Shown one piece after another: positions 40,040-56,068 of a stretch of 64,000 bases of DNA. The stretch's first letter is position 1; each line of letters begins with the position of its first letter. The notes beneath the pieces were generated by a model, which made no database searches, was not told where the DNA came from, and worked only from the letters and a program-made list of their open reading frames with translations. This stretch comes from Peribacillus frigoritolerans. Lineage in GTDB: Bacteria; Bacillota; Bacilli; Bacillales; Bacillaceae. Made by a program: the position numbers and the translations under genes. The stretch covers positions 1-64,000 of the forward strand of contig NZ_SMZY01000002.1 in assembly GCF_004358755.1 (NCBI RefSeq). The letters are read 5' to 3'.

Positions 40040-41104
40040 TTAAATGCCCCCGCCTTCTTCATGTACAGCCCGCTTTTCCTCTTTGATGGCCTTCATCAAA
40101 CTGAGGGCCCCTAAAGTTGCAAGCATGACACTGACAAGAACGGTTATTGAGTAAAGATCACTTTCTAAAAATAATTTAACTAAGAAATAAGAAATGGCCA
40201 GTGAAAACAGAGGTGAAACAATCCATATGCGGACAATCTTCTTCACGATGTGCTTATGAAGAATGTCGCTTCCGTTTTTCGCCATTCCAAGACCGATAAT
40301 CGCTGATGATGTGACCTGAGTGAGCGGAACCGGCAATCCGAAAATCGAACTGATAATGACGAGACCGGCACCAGTTCCCGAGATTAAAATCCCTTCAGGC
40401 TTTGAATATCTGGTAATCTTCTTGCCATTTGTCTCCAGTACTTTTTTTCCGAGGAAAATGGCTCCTAGTGCTACAAATGCCCCTCCGATCCAGGTTCCTT
40501 TTGAAACGGAGATCAAATCTGCTCCCACCAGAGGACCAATTGCATTCGCGACATTATTCATTCCCGCTGAGAAGGCTTCAAGAAACCCTGCAAGAATTAA
40601 TATGCCGGTAAGCCATGGACGATCATGCAAAAACCCTTTATTCTGCAGCGTATACAGCCCTTTGCCGAATATCCAGGCTAAACCGAAAGCTGCAACAGGA
40701 ACGATCACCCAAAACATCATAATAATCAGCAGTGAATTGACAAACAGCACCTGATACGCAATCCCGACTCCTACTACCGCCCCTACCGTAACTTCACTGG
40801 TAGAAAGCGGAATGCCGAGCAAGTTTGCAAAAAACAGGGAGCTTGTCGCAGAAAAAATGATAATCAGCACGATTTTCACATTAATAATGTCCTGGGGTAT
40901 GATGCCTCCGCTGATTGTCTTTACAACTTCTCCGCCTCCGAGCACCGCTCCGGCAAAGACCCCGGCAGCACATATGAATAGGGCATGCCTTGCTTTTGGG
41001 ACTGCACCTGACCCGTAAGCAACACCCATCGAGGCAGCAGCACCGCTTGCCCCTATATTCATTGCAAAAAAGAGACTGATGGCAAGAGCCGCTAATTCAA
41101 GCAC
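40040..41104 (-). CDS. cysP: Sulfate permease CysP (PiT family)
   Basis: A membrane carrier for sulfate. The 354-aa hydrophobic protein has about ten predicted helices and the duplicated inorganic phosphate transporter (PiT) signature, with [13 protein letters not shown] near 15-27 and [15 protein letters not shown] near 182-196. Similarity alone would suggest phosphate; the location between cysH and sat, as for the characterised B. subtilis CysP, supports sulfate. Translation starts at GTG with AAGGAG upstream. Confidence 0.92.
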   Translation of the reverse strand: MLELAALAISLFFAMNIGASGAAASMGVAYGSGAVPKARHALFICAAGVFAGAVLGGGEVVKTISGGIIPQDIINVKIVLIIIFSATSSLFFANLLGIPLSTSEVTVGAVVGVGIAYQVLFVNSLLIIMMFWVIVPVAAFGLAWIFGKGLYTLQNKGFLHDRPWLTGILILAGFLEAFSAGMNNVANAIGPLVGADLISVSKGTWIGGAFVALGAIFLGKKVLETNGKKITRYSKPEGILISGTGAGLVIISSIFGLPVPLTQVTSSAIIGLGMAKNGSDILHKHIVKKIVRIWIVSPLFSLAISYFLVKLFLESDLYSITVLVSVMLATLGALSLMKAIKEEKRAVHEEGGGI

Positions 41105-41116
41105 GGCGCCTGCTCC

Positions 41117-41818
41117 TTATCCATGTAATCCGCATTCTGTTTTACCTTGCCCGCTCCATCTTCCGGAACGCAAATCATCAGCATTAAACGCAGGTGCGGT
41201 GCAGTGAGAGCAGCCAATGCTCGGGTAGCCCCTGTCATGCAGAGGGTTATAAGGCAAATCATTTTTGTGAACGTACCGCCACACATCTTTCCAGGTCCAG
41301 TGAATCAGCGGACAAATTTTCACCGACTGAAATTTATCATCCCGGTTAATAAATTGAACATGTTTCCTTGTTTCTGACTGTTCTCTGCGCAGTCCCGAGA
41401 TCCATGCTTCAGATTCAGATAACGTCTCGTTCAGAGGCTGAAGCTTTCTGATTTGGCAGCATTTATTCGGGTTGGTTTCCCAAAGTTTATCTCCATGTTC
41501 CGCTGCCTGTTCCTCTAATGTGAGTTCCGGCTTCTTCATCACGATATTCAGGCTTGGATATTTTTCCTTTACCCGGTCGATCGTTTCATATGTTTCTTTA
41601 AAATGAACATCCGTATCCAGAAAAACAATGGTTGCATCCGGCTCTACTTTTGAAATTAAATCAACAAGCACAATCCCTTCTATTCCAAAGCTGCAGGCAT
41701 AAACAATCTCATTGCCGTAATGACTGTAGCTCCACTTTAAAACGTTTAATGCGCCTTTATAAGTGTCGTCAACTTCAAAGTCAGCTGCTGGCTCCTGCCA
41801 GGTTTCATACGTAAGCAT
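41117..41818 (-). CDS. cysH: Phosphoadenylyl-/adenylyl-sulfate reductase, iron-sulfur type
   Basis: Reduces activated sulfate to sulfite with thioredoxin. The 233-aa protein carries the [4Fe-4S] cysteines Cys120-Cys121 and Cys203-X2-Cys206, and the catalytic ECGLH motif with Cys229. The cluster is typical of enzymes that accept APS, and the B. subtilis enzyme is known to use both APS and PAPS. It follows a YezD-like gene behind an S-box riboswitch, with a 106-base gap that holds no clear signal. Confidence 0.95.
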   Translation of the reverse strand: MLTYETWQEPAADFEVDDTYKGALNVLKWSYSHYGNEIVYACSFGIEGIVLVDLISKVEPDATIVFLDTDVHFKETYETIDRVKEKYPSLNIVMKKPELTLEEQAAEHGDKLWETNPNKCCQIRKLQPLNETLSESEAWISGLRREQSETRKHVQFINRDDKFQSVKICPLIHWTWKDVWRYVHKNDLPYNPLHDRGYPSIGCSHCTAPAFNADDLRSGRWSGQGKTECGLHG

Positions 41819-41924
41819 GTAAATTCTTCCCCTCTATCAGCCAGGTCCCGTTAAAAAAGACATTTTAACAGAATGACGGAACCCGTACAGTGTTAAAATG
41901 CCTCTAGTTTATCTAGTCAGCACA

Positions 41925-42068
41925 TTATTTAATTCTTACTTTTTCGTTCTTCTCAAGCTGAATCACTTTGCCGTCCTGAACAATCAATGTGACAGAACCA
42001 TAATTCATCGTTTTCAGCATTTCCCTTAATCTTTCGAAGACGAGTTCAAGCTGTTCTTCCTTTCCCAC
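41925..42068 (-). CDS. YezD-like small protein (DUF2292 type)
   Basis: A 47-codon gene lying between the S-box riboswitch and cysH. The product begins GKEEQLELVFERLREMLKTM and continues with NYGSVTLIVQDGKVIQLEKN and a basic end. It resembles the small YezD-type (DUF2292) proteins of Bacillus, whose function I do not know. It starts at GTG with GGGGGA five bases upstream. Amphipathic helix then beta-hairpin composition, good codon structure and the position as first gene of the sulfur operon support a real gene controlled by SAM. Family assignment is from memory. Confidence 0.75.
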   Translation of the reverse strand: MGKEEQLELVFERLREMLKTMNYGSVTLIVQDGKVIQLEKNEKVRIK

Positions 42069-42135
42069 TGCAGTCCCCCATTTCCTTTCTTATCCGCTCT
42101 TTTTTTCTGAGAAATGCACCGCAATCTGAGAATGT

Positions 42136-42278
42136 AAAAAAGCCTTCCAACTTGAAAGACTGTTCAGGTAATGTACCTTATCTTTCAAAATGGGTTTACA
42201 TTTTGCTGGATTTAGCACCTTGCCAAACGCAGGTTGCCGGGCTTCGCAGGGCCAGATCCCTTCGCCTCTCTGGATAAG
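42136..42278 (-). promoter_or_regulatory. SAM-I (S-box) riboswitch with terminator
   Basis: On the minus strand the aptamer opens CTTATCCAGAGAGGCGAAGG, followed by CTGGCCCTGCGAAGCCCGGC, AACC, AAGGTGCTAAATCCAGC and the closing GAAAGATAAG. All of these are S-box hallmarks. The terminator stem AGTCTTTC/GGAAGGCT at 42141-42161 is followed by TTTTT. When SAM is abundant the terminator should form and shut off the YezD-like gene and the cysH operon. Confidence 0.95.
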
Positions 42279-42296
42279 TTTATTATATTTTTCTAA

Positions 42297-42324
42297 ATTT
42301 TATCACAATTAGCCGTCCTGTCAA
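42297..42324 (-). promoter_or_regulatory. Sulfate operon promoter
   Basis: A perfect TTGACA, a 16-base spacer, then TAAAAT on the minus strand. It is 19 bases before the S-box P1 stem, well placed to start the riboswitch transcript. Confidence 0.8.
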
Positions 42325-42432
42325 CCCTAGTTTTTCGATCGGAATTAAAAAAAATATATTTCGCAGTGAGACATAGTGCTAAAATTTCGAATAAGGAATA
42401 AAGTTTGTGGTATAAAAAATATTTTCCAAGAG

Positions 42433-42714
42433 GTGATACAAATTCTGATTCCATCCATTATGACCCTTTTCACTTTCGTCATAGGCGGATTTTCATTAGC
42501 TTATGCCATTGTATCTCTTGATGATCATCATATTTTCCAAAAAATCAAAAATGAACAATCCGGACTTTTTTGGATATTTGGCTTGATTGGCTATGCGAGC
42601 TTCTCGTTTTGCAAAAGATTTCTTAAAGAAGCGTGGCTGATAAAAGTGTTCCGAACTGGTTATCTGCTTATAAGTCTTGTTTCGATTCTATTTTCGATTT
42701 TGATTTGGATATAA
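42433..42714 (+). CDS. Unknown small membrane protein
   Basis: I do not recognise it. The product is about 90 aa, with three likely membrane helices: ILIPSIMTLFTFVIGGFSLA, SGLFWIFGLIGYASFSF and a C-terminal helix ending SILFSILIWI, and a charged KRFLKEAW loop. The start is uncertain. AAGAGGTGA at 42428 is a good ribosome site, but the codons at the proper distance are ATT (42442) and CTG (42445). The in-frame GTG at 42433 lies inside the site, the next ATG (42460) is far, and the longest frame opens at a GTG at 42376. It lies divergent from the S-box promoter and convergent with pyrE. Confidence 0.6.
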   Translation: MIQILIPSIMTLFTFVIGGFSLAYAIVSLDDHHIFQKIKNEQSGLFWIFGLIGYASFSFCKRFLKEAWLIKVFRTGYLLISLVSILFSILIWI

Positions 42715-42748
42715 AAAAGCAAAGCCAGAATGACTTTGCTTTTTTTGC
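42713..42748. terminator. Bidirectional terminator between the membrane protein gene and pyrE
   Basis: AGCAAAG pairs with CTTTGCT around a 9-base loop. It is flanked by six A on one side and seven T on the other, so it can end the pyr operon and the facing gene. Confidence 0.85.
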
Positions 42749-42751
42749 CTA

Positions 42752-43380
42752 TTAAACAGTCATCCATGCTTCATTTGCCGGATTTTCGCGCCATTTTTTC
42801 AGCTTTTCCAGATCTACTTTTTCAATGGATCCCTTATTCAGAGCTACATCAATCAATGAAGAGTAATCGGTAAGAGATACAGCATGAATGCCTGCTTCTG
42901 CAAGCATTTCTGCGCCTTTTTGCAGTTCATACGTGAAGATGGAGACAACTCCTATAACTTCACACCCTGCCTCCCGCAGAGCCTGAACAGCCGTAATAAC
43001 GCTTCCTCCTGTTGAGATTAAATCCTCAACGACTACAACTTTTTGACCTTCATGCACTTTCCCTTCGATTTGATTGCCTTTTCCATGGCCCTTCGGCTTG
43101 CTTCTCACATAGCACATCGGCAAATTAAGAAGATCGCTTACCCATGCAGCATGCGGAATACCGGCTGTTGCCGTTCCTGCAATTATTTCAGCTTTTGGGT
43201 ACTCTTCCCTGATCAGCTTTGTCAGCCCCTCTGCAATGTCTTTTCTGACTTCAGGATAGGATAACGTTAAACGATTGTCGCAATAGATTGGAGATTTGAG
43301 GCCGCTGGACCATGTAAATGGCTCATTTGGACTTAAAAATACGGCTTCAATTTTTAACAGCTGCTCAGCAATTTGATGTT

Positions 43381-43384
<4 letters not shown>
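42752..43384 (-). CDS. pyrE: Orotate phosphoribosyltransferase
   Basis: Joins orotate to PRPP to give OMP. The 210-aa protein has the PRPP-binding motif [13 protein letters not shown] near residues 117-129 and the orotate-side [14 protein letters not shown] near 35-48. The ATG at 43384 overlaps the pyrF stop (ATGA type), and a bidirectional terminator follows. It is the last gene of the pyr operon. Confidence 0.97.
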
Positions 43385-45779
<2,395 letters not shown>

Positions 45780-45783
<4 letters not shown>

Positions 45784-48700
45784 GCGTATGTCACCTCTTT
45801 GCTGATAGCGCGCTTTGGCATTTCATCTGTTGAGAAGGTCATGGACTCAAGCACTCTTAATATCGCTTTTGTCGTATCGAGCGAAGTTAAGCACGGAATG
45901 CCGTTTTCTACAGATTCACGGCGGATTCGGAATCCATCCCGCTGCGGCTGTTTTCCTTTTGTCAGGGTATTGATGACAAACTGTGCTTCGCTTGTGCGGA
46001 TGATATCAAGCATGTTTGGCGCCTCGCTGCCGATTTTATTCACAATCTTTGCAGAAACTCCATTGGCATGAAGGTATTCCGCCGTTCCGCTTGTCGCCAT
46101 AATCTGATAGCCGATGGCGCTGAAGCGTCTTGCAACTTCAAGACCTTCTTCTTTATCTTTATCTGCAATCGTCAGCAGAACCTGTCCGTAATTCTGCACT
46201 TTCATTCCGGATGCAATCAGGCCTTTATACAGAGCTTTTTCAAGCGTTGTATCCTTACCCATGACTTCCCCGGTAGATTTCATTTCAGGGCCGAGTGTAA
46301 TATCGACTCTGCGCAGCTTTTCGAATGAGAATACCGGAACTTTCACAAAGACGCCGGCACTCTCAGGCTGAATGCCTGTTTCATAGCCAAGTTCATGAAG
46401 TGTTTTTCCTAAAATCACCTTTGTAGCAAGATTCGCCATTGGGACTCCCGTAATCTTGCTTAAAAATGGAACCGTGCGGCTTGATCTTGGGTTTACCTCA
46501 AGCACATAAACTTCATTTTTGTAGATAACAAACTGGATATTCAGCAATCCTTTAATATTTAATCCTTTGGCAAGAGCAATTGTTCTTTCTATAATCGTTT
46601 CCTTTATTTCTGCAGACAGAGTTTGCGGCGGATAGACGGCAATTGAGTCGCCTGAGTGAACGCCTGCACGTTCGATGTGTTCCATAATTCCTGGAATAAA
46701 GACCGTTTCGCCGTCTGAGATCGCGTCTACTTCGATTTCTTTTCCGGTTAAATATTTGTCAATGAGAACGGGATGCTGCGGATTTACTTTTACCGCATTT
46801 TTCATATAATGCAGCAGATCTTTTTCTTCATATACAATTTCCATTGCCCGGCCGCCGAGAACATAGGATGGTCTAACTAATACCGGGTAGCGGATCTCAG
46901 CTGCAATTTTAACTGCTTCTTCAACAGAAGCGGCGGTTTTACCCAGCGGCTGAGGGATGTTCAGCTTGCCTAATGTGTACTCAAACTTATCTCTGTTTTC
47001 AGCGCGGTCCAAGTCTTCAAGGGATGTGCCAAGGATCTGCACGCCTCTTGCTTCAAGCTCTTCTGCTAGATTAATAGCTGTCTGTCCGCCAAATTGAACG
47101 ACTACGCCGCGTGGTTTTTCAAGTTCTACAATATGCATGACATCTTCTGCAGTCAGCGGTTCAAAGTAAAGCTTATCTGAGATGCTGAAGTCTGTAGAAA
47201 CCGTCTCAGGGTTATTGTTGATAATGATAGCCTCATACCCGGCTTCTTTGATGGCCCATACAGAATGTACCGTTGCATAATCAAATTCCACACCTTGACC
47301 GATTCGAATCGGTCCTGAACCAAGGACAATCACACTTTCTTTGTTTGTTACAGCAGATTCGTTTTCATCTTCGTACGTGCCGTAGAAGTAAGGAGTTTCT
47401 GATTCGAACTCGGCTGCACATGTATCAACAGTTTTGAAAACCGGGAACAGCTTCAGCTGTTTTCTGTATTCATAGACTTCACGTTCTGTCATGTTCCAGA
47501 GCCTTGCGATTGCAATATCCGAGAAGCCCATTTTTTTGGCTTGCTTTAAGACATCAGCATCAAGCTTTGCTTCTTTCAGCACATTTTCAAACTTGATGAT
47601 TTTTTCTATTTTCACTAAGAAGAACAGATCGATCGCACTCCACTCATGAATTGTTTCAATGGATACCCCTCTTCTGATTGCTTCTGAAAGATAGAATAAC
47701 CGTTCGTCTCCTGCTTTTCTGATTCTCTTTTCGATCAGTTCATTGCTGAATTCATCAGCATTTTTCAGATCCAGATGATACTCATCTGATTCAAGTGAAC
47801 GTACAGCTTTCAGCAATGATTCTTCAAATGTTCTGCCGATCGCCATTACTTCTCCTGTCGCCTTCATTTGAGTGCCAAGGCGGCGGTTTGCTGACTCAAA
47901 CTTGTCAAAAGGCCATCTCGGAATTTTCGTCACGATGTAGTCAAGTGCAGGCTCAAAGCAAGCATACGTCTTGCCAGTAACAGGGTTCATCATTTCGTCA
48001 AGCGTCAAACCGACAGCGATTTTAGCTGCAAGCTTTGCAATCGGATAGCCAGTTGCTTTTGAAGCAAGCGCAGACGATCTGCTGACGCGCGGATTGACCT
48101 CGATGATGTAATATTGAAAGCTGTTTGGATCAAGTGCGAGCTGAACGTTGCAGCCGCCTTCAATTTGCAGAGCCCGGATGATTTTAAGGGAAACATTCCG
48201 GAGCATCTGATACTCGCGGTCGCTTAAAGTCTGACTTGGTGCAACGACGATTGAGTCACCTGTGTGAATGCCGACAGGATCGATGTTTTCCATGTTGCAG
48301 ACCACAATCGCGCTGTCATTTTTATCGCGCATTACTTCATATTCAATCTCTTTAAAGCCTGCGATGCTTTTTTCAAGAAGACATTGAGTGACTGGGCTGT
48401 ACTTTAATCCGCTTGTTACGATTTCAATCAGCTCTTCTTCGTTCGAACAGATACCGCCGCCTGTTCCGCCAAGGGTATAGGCTGGTCTTACAATAACGGG
48501 ATAACCTACTCTATCTACAAAAGTGAACGCTTCTTCAAGGTTATGCACAATGTCACTTTCAGGCACAGGTTCACCAAGTTCGTTCATTAATTGGCGGAAT
48601 AGATCACGGTCTTCCGCTTTTTGAATCGCGCTGAGCTTTGTTCCTAAGATTTCAACTTGGCACTCTTCAAGCACACCGGCATTTGCAAGCTCTACTGCCA

Positions 48701-48992
48701 TATTCAATCCGGTTTGTCCTCCAAGTGTCGGGAGAAGGGCATCCGGTCGTTCTTTTCGGATGATTTTTGTTAAAAATTCCACTGTTAAAGGTTCAATGTA
48801 GACTTTATCCGCCATTTCGGTATCCGTCATGATCGTGGCCGGATTGGAGTTTACAAGAATAACCTCATAGCCTTCTTCTTTTAAAGCAAGGCAGGCTTGA
48901 GTTCCGGCATAATCAAACTCTGCCGCCTGGCCAATAATGATCGGACCTGAACCTATTACTAGAATTTTTTTAATGTCTACGCGTTTTGGCAT
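45780..48992 (-). CDS. pyrAB: Carbamoyl-phosphate synthase large chain, pyrimidine-regulated
   Basis: Makes carbamoyl phosphate from bicarbonate, two ATP and ammonia delivered by PyrAA. The 1070-aa protein has two homologous ATP-grasp halves ([19 protein letters not shown] near 13 and [18 protein letters not shown] near 560) and a C-terminal allosteric MGS-like domain (about 935-1050). The allosteric domain is expected to sense UMP and PRPP. Spacing within the operon shows overlaps at both ends. Confidence 0.97.
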
Positions 48993-50073
48993 ACTTTGAC
49001 CCCTTCTTTCTTGTGAGTTTCAATCATGTCGATAAATTGATCAAAAAGTCCGTTTGCATCTTCAGGTCCTGGTGATGCTTCCGGGTGGTATTGAACCGTA
49101 AATGCAGGAAGTTCTTTATGTTTAAGGCCTTCAACTGACCCATCATTCAGCGCAATATGTGTTACTTCAAGATCAGTTGCAGCAACTGAATCAAGAGTGA
49201 CAGTGTAGCCGTGATTTTGAGAGGTCATCGCAATTTTCCCTGTAGCTAAATCTTTGACAGGATGATTTGAACCGCGATGTCCGAATTTCATTTTTTCAGT
49301 GTTTGCTCCTCCTGAGAGCGCGAAAAGCTGGTGGCCAAGACAAATTCCGAATAACGGAATTTTCCCGAGCACTCCGTTGATCATATCGAGTGCATGCGGC
49401 ACATCTTTTGGATCCCCAGGTCCATTTGAAAGCATAATGCCGTCTGGATTCAATTGAAGGATTTCTTCTGCTGTCGTTGTGTGCGGAACAACAACGACGT
49501 CACAATCGCGCTTATTGAGCTCGCGCAAAATGCCATGCTTCATTCCAAAGTCCACCAATGCAACTCTGCAGCCGCGTCCCGGACTCGGATAAGATGTTTT
49601 TGTTGAAACGGTTTCCACTTGGTTGGTTGGAAGGTTTGCTGCTTTTAATTTTGCAAGCACTGCCTCCGTATCTGCATTCTCTGAGCAAAAAGCCCCTTTC
49701 AGGGTTCCGTATGTCCGGATAATCCTTGTGAGTTTACGAGTGTCGATTCCTGCTAAGCCAGGTATCTTTTTGAGTTTAAAATACTCATCAAGTGAATACT
49801 CGCTTCTGAAGTTTGATGGTACTTCACATAATTCTTTTACGATAAACCCATTAATGAAAGGCGAGATGGTTTCAAAATCATCGCGGTTAATTCCATAGTT
49901 TCCGATAAGCGGATAAGTAAGTGTGACAATTTGTCCGCAATAGGATGGGTCAGATAAAATTTCCTGATAACCTGTCATTCCAGTGTGAAAAACGATTTCC
50001 CCAATCGTATCTTCTTCGCTTCCAAATCCTTGTCCTGTGAAAATGGTTCCGTCTTCGAGAATTAGATGTCTGA

Positions 50074-50077
<4 letters not shown>
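48977..50077 (-). CDS. pyrAA: Carbamoyl-phosphate synthase small chain, pyrimidine-regulated
   Basis: The glutaminase subunit that feeds ammonia to PyrAB. The 366-aa protein has a class I glutamine amidotransferase domain in the C-terminal half, with nucleophile Cys in [12 protein letters not shown] and the His-Glu pair near [11 protein letters not shown]. The ATG at 50077 overlaps the pyrC stop; the frame is open 25 codons further with no better ribosome site. Confidence 0.97.
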
Positions 50078-52297
<2,220 letters not shown>

Positions 52298-52350
52298 TTA
52301 GCTCCCAAACATCAATGGCCAAAAACTTTCTGCCTTTTATCTTAAAAAAA

Positions 52351-52457
52351 ACACCCTGATCAGAGATTCAGGGTGTGAGGAAGCATGGCAAATCATCAGG
52401 CTGATCTGCCAATGCTCATCCACCCTTGTAAGCCTCTCTGGACTTTCGTTAAAAGGT
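52351..52457 (-). promoter_or_regulatory. PyrR attenuator 3 (pyrP-pyrB)
   Basis: The minus strand carries the PyrR binding loop AGTCCAGAGAGGCTTACAAG (about 52423-52442). It is followed by a region able to form an antiterminator, and a terminator stem ACACCCTGAA/TTCAGGGTGT-like at 52351-52376 with eight T. UMP-bound PyrR should favour the terminator. Confidence 0.9.
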
Positions 52458-52459
52458 GA

Positions 52460-53767
52460 TTATGCAGCTGTGTTTTCTTTCATGTTCTGTTCCTTTTCAG
52501 CGTCTTTCCGTCCAGGCAGGACCAGGTTTAAAAGAATGCCGATGATGGCTGCAAGCGCCATGCCATGAAGTTCAAATTGTTCACTAACTTTTATCATTGC
52601 ACCGCCGATGCCGATTACCAGAATGACGGATGATATCACAAGATTGCGTTTGTTTCCGAAATCAATTTTGCTGTCTGTCAGCATTCTGAGTCCTGAAGAA
52701 GCGATGATTCCAAACAGCAGGATGGACACACCGCCCATAACCGGCGTTGGGATGGAGCTGATCAGGGCCGAAATTTTACCGATAAATCCGAAAGCAATCG
52801 CCATCACAGCAGCTCCGGCAATGATATATACGCTGTATACTCTCGTTATGGCCAATACGCCGATATTCTCACCGTATGTCGTGTTTGGAGGACCGCCTAT
52901 TAATGCTGCAATCATCGTCGCAGTTCCATCTCCTAAGATGGAGCGGTGAAGTCCGGGCTTTTCAATATAGTCACGGCCGACAACTTTTCCAAGGACAAGC
53001 TGATGTCCGATATGTTCTGACAGTGTGACGATTGCGACCGGCACCATCAGCAGGATGATTTCATAAGAAAAGCTCGGTGTGTATGTGATAAAAGGAAGAA
53101 TAAAGTCCGGTTTTTCAAAGACATTTGCAGCTGCTACTTTGCTGAAATCTACCAGTCCGATTGCAAGGGCATAAACATAGCCTCCAACGATTCCAATCAG
53201 TACTGGGATAAGGCTGATAAATCCTTTAAAGACGACCGAGCAGATGATTGTTATTGCAAGTGTTACTAATGCTACCGAGAAGTAAGTCAGATTATATTCC
53301 CCGTCCGGATTATTCATAGCCATACCGACTGCGACGTTTGCAAGGCTCAGTCCGATTACGATGATAACTGGTCCGACCACAATCGGCGGCAAGAGCTTCA
53401 TAATCCACTTATAGCCGACCATTTTTATTAATAAAGCTACAATTCCGTATACAACACCGGCCAGAAAGCTGCCGACCATTGCTCCTTCAGGGCCTGCCGC
53501 AGCCTTTGCTGCGATGATCGGAGCAATAAAGGCGAAGGATGAACCAAGGTAAGCAGGCACCTGGCCTTTCGTAATTAAAAGAAATGCTATTGTTCCAAGT
53601 CCGCTTGAAATCAGCGCTATTGCTGGATCGAGCCCCACAAGGAAAGGTACTAGTATCGTTGCACCGAACATGGCGAACAAATGCTGAAAGCTGAGCGTGA
53701 TCCATGTGAGCGGCTTTGGAACCTCATTTACATCCAGCTGTAAGGCATTCTTTTGATTCTTTTTCAT
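52460..53767 (-). CDS. pyrP: Uracil permease
   Basis: A proton-driven uracil importer of the nucleobase:cation symporter-2 (NCS2) family. The 435-aa protein has about 12-14 hydrophobic segments and the family motif GGPPNTTYGENIGVLAITRV near residue 295. The ATG at 53767 has GGAGGA at 7 bases; an ATG two codons earlier sits too close to that site. It lies between two PyrR attenuators. Confidence 0.95.
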   Translation of the reverse strand: MKKNQKNALQLDVNEVPKPLTWITLSFQHLFAMFGATILVPFLVGLDPAIALISSGLGTIAFLLITKGQVPAYLGSSFAFIAPIIAAKAAAGPEGAMVGSFLAGVVYGIVALLIKMVGYKWIMKLLPPIVVGPVIIVIGLSLANVAVGMAMNNPDGEYNLTYFSVALVTLAITIICSVVFKGFISLIPVLIGIVGGYVYALAIGLVDFSKVAAANVFEKPDFILPFITYTPSFSYEIILLMVPVAIVTLSEHIGHQLVLGKVVGRDYIEKPGLHRSILGDGTATMIAALIGGPPNTTYGENIGVLAITRVYSVYIIAGAAVMAIAFGFIGKISALISSIPTPVMGGVSILLFGIIASSGLRMLTDSKIDFGNKRNLVISSVILVIGIGGAMIKVSEQFELHGMALAAIIGILLNLVLPGRKDAEKEQNMKENTAA

Positions 53768-53807
53768 TTTCATTCCTCCGCTTCTTCTCTTTTTGAGAAA
53801 CAAAAAA

Positions 53808-53917
53808 CCTCTTTGCATGAGGTGCAAAGAGGCAGAATAATCCCGCCTGACTCAAACTGATCACAGGCGTGTGATTTTCTTTCCCTTTTGCAGCCTCTCT
53901 GGACTCCATTAAAAGGT
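53808..53917 (-). promoter_or_regulatory. PyrR attenuator 2 (pyrR-pyrP)
   Basis: The PyrR loop AGTCCAGAGAGGCTGCAAAA is followed on the minus strand by a long antiterminator region. The terminator is CCTCTTTGCA/TGCAAAGAGG at 53808-53832 with TTTTTTG after it. It lies 3 bases past the pyrR stop. Confidence 0.9.
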
Positions 53918-53919
53918 CT

Positions 53920-54606
<687 letters not shown>

Positions 54607-54630
54607 AAGGTTCATTTTTGAACTATAGTC

Positions 54631-54659
54631 ATTATGTCAGAATAACATGAATGTGTCAA
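54631..54659 (-). promoter_or_regulatory. pyr operon promoter
   Basis: A perfect TTGACA, 17 bases, then CATAAT on the minus strand. The -35 box overlaps the rluD stop codon. The predicted start is about 25 bases before the PyrR loop. Confidence 0.8.
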
Positions 54660-55570
54660 TGATTATTTTTAAGTTCTGAGATAACTTCCTCAAACTCTGC
54701 AGGCAGCGGAGCTTTAAACTCCAAATATTCTCCTGTTCTCGGATGCTTGAATCCAAGTACGCCAGCATGAAGCGCCTGACCGTTTATTTTCATTGTTTTC
54801 TTAAGTCCGTACTTTGGATCTCCTACAATCGGGAAACCGATATATTTCATGTGTACGCGAATTTGGTGGGTTCTTCCCGTTTCAAGCTGACATTCGATTA
54901 AAGTATTTCCTTCAAAGCGTTCAAGTACATGAAAATGGGTAACAGCATCTTTACTGTGCTCATTTGTTACCGTCATGCTTTGGCGGTCCTGTTTATCACG
55001 GCCAATTGGAGCATCGACTGTTCCTTTATCATGCTGAATCACACCATGAACAATTGCCTGATATCGTCTGGTAACTGACTTTTCTACGAGTTGATTAACT
55101 AATGATTCATGAGCTTTATCATTCTTAGCAACCATTAGGAGCCCTGACGTATCTTTATCAATTCTATGAACGATTCCCGGTCTCATGACGCCATTAATGC
55201 CAGACAGGTCTTTACAGTGAGCCATCAGGCCATTGACCAGAGTGCCTGATAAGTGGCCTGGTGCAGGATGAACAACCATTCCTTTTGGTTTGTTCACTAC
55301 GAGGACATCACCATCTTCATAATAGATATCAAGATTCATCTCCTCAGGCATCACATCAAGCGGTTCAGGGTCTGGAATGAGAAGGGTGACTGTATCGCCT
55401 GGCTGAACCTTGTAATTGCTTCTTGATTCTGCCTCATTCACTTTGACATGCCCTTCTTTAATCCAGATCTGCACCTGGCTTCTCGACCAATCGGAATTCT
55501 CTGCTGCAAGCAGCTTATCCAGACGTTCAAATTTATTGCTGTCATCAATCTTAATTTCTATGCTGTTCAT
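54656..55570 (-). CDS. rluD: 23S rRNA pseudouridine synthase, RluD family (YlyB)
   Basis: Converts uridines of 23S rRNA helix 69 to pseudouridine in the E. coli model; the exact sites in this organism are inferred. The 304-aa protein has an N-terminal S4 domain ([19 protein letters not shown] near 17-35) and the catalytic [15 protein letters not shown] with Asp near residue 140. It overlaps lspA by 20 bases. Confidence 0.94.
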   Translation of the reverse strand: MNSIEIKIDDSNKFERLDKLLAAENSDWSRSQVQIWIKEGHVKVNEAESRSNYKVQPGDTVTLLIPDPEPLDVMPEEMNLDIYYEDGDVLVVNKPKGMVVHPAPGHLSGTLVNGLMAHCKDLSGINGVMRPGIVHRIDKDTSGLLMVAKNDKAHESLVNQLVEKSVTRRYQAIVHGVIQHDKGTVDAPIGRDKQDRQSMTVTNEHSKDAVTHFHVLERFEGNTLIECQLETGRTHQIRVHMKYIGFPIVGDPKYGLKKTMKINGQALHAGVLGFKHPRTGEYLEFKAPLPAEFEEVISELKNNH

Positions 55571-56033
55571 TCACTTTCTCCTTCTCTTGTTTCCCTTCAA
55601 AAAGCATGACAATAAATAACAAAGCAACCCCTACACAAAGAGCCGAATCTGCTATGTTAAAGATAGGAAATGGGTATGTTCCTATGTAAGTTTGTACAAA
55701 ATCCACCACTTCCTGATGAATAACACGGTCTATAAAATTGCCAATCGCTCCGCCAAGCATAAGTCCGAGCGCAATTCCCATCAATCGCTGGTCTTTTGCA
55801 AATTTTTGAATATAAATCACGAGTCCAATTACGACGATAACGGTAATGACATAAAAAAACCACATCTGACCCTGAAGAATTCCCCAGGCAGCACCTTGAT
55901 TCCGATGTGATGTAATATACAATACGTTTTCAATAACAGGTATTCTTTCTCCGATTTCCAATTCGTTGACAATCAGCCATTTAGACAGCTGATCGAGCGC
56001 AATAATAACTAGTGCGATGATATAGTAAAGCAC
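55551..56033 (-). CDS. lspA: Lipoprotein signal peptidase (signal peptidase II)
   Basis: An integral membrane aspartyl protease that removes signal peptides from prolipoproteins. The 160-aa protein has four hydrophobic helices, NQGAAWG near residue 46, GNFIDRV near 98 (catalytic Asp) and [11 protein letters not shown] near 124 (second Asp). Translation starts at GTG with GGGGAAAG upstream. Confidence 0.96.
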   Translation of the reverse strand: MLYYIIALVIIALDQLSKWLIVNELEIGERIPVIENVLYITSHRNQGAAWGILQGQMWFFYVITVIVVIGLVIYIQKFAKDQRLMGIALGLMLGGAIGNFIDRVIHQEVVDFVQTYIGTYPFPIFNIADSALCVGVALLFIVMLFEGKQEKEKVNEQHRN

Positions 56034-56068
56034 AAGCTTTCCCCAACTTTCCTATAATGTACCTTTGA

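Noticed and set aside
40040-41104. Low-affinity phosphate transporter
   Set aside because: The family is PiT, but the position between cysH and sat and the known B. subtilis CysP make sulfate the better substrate.
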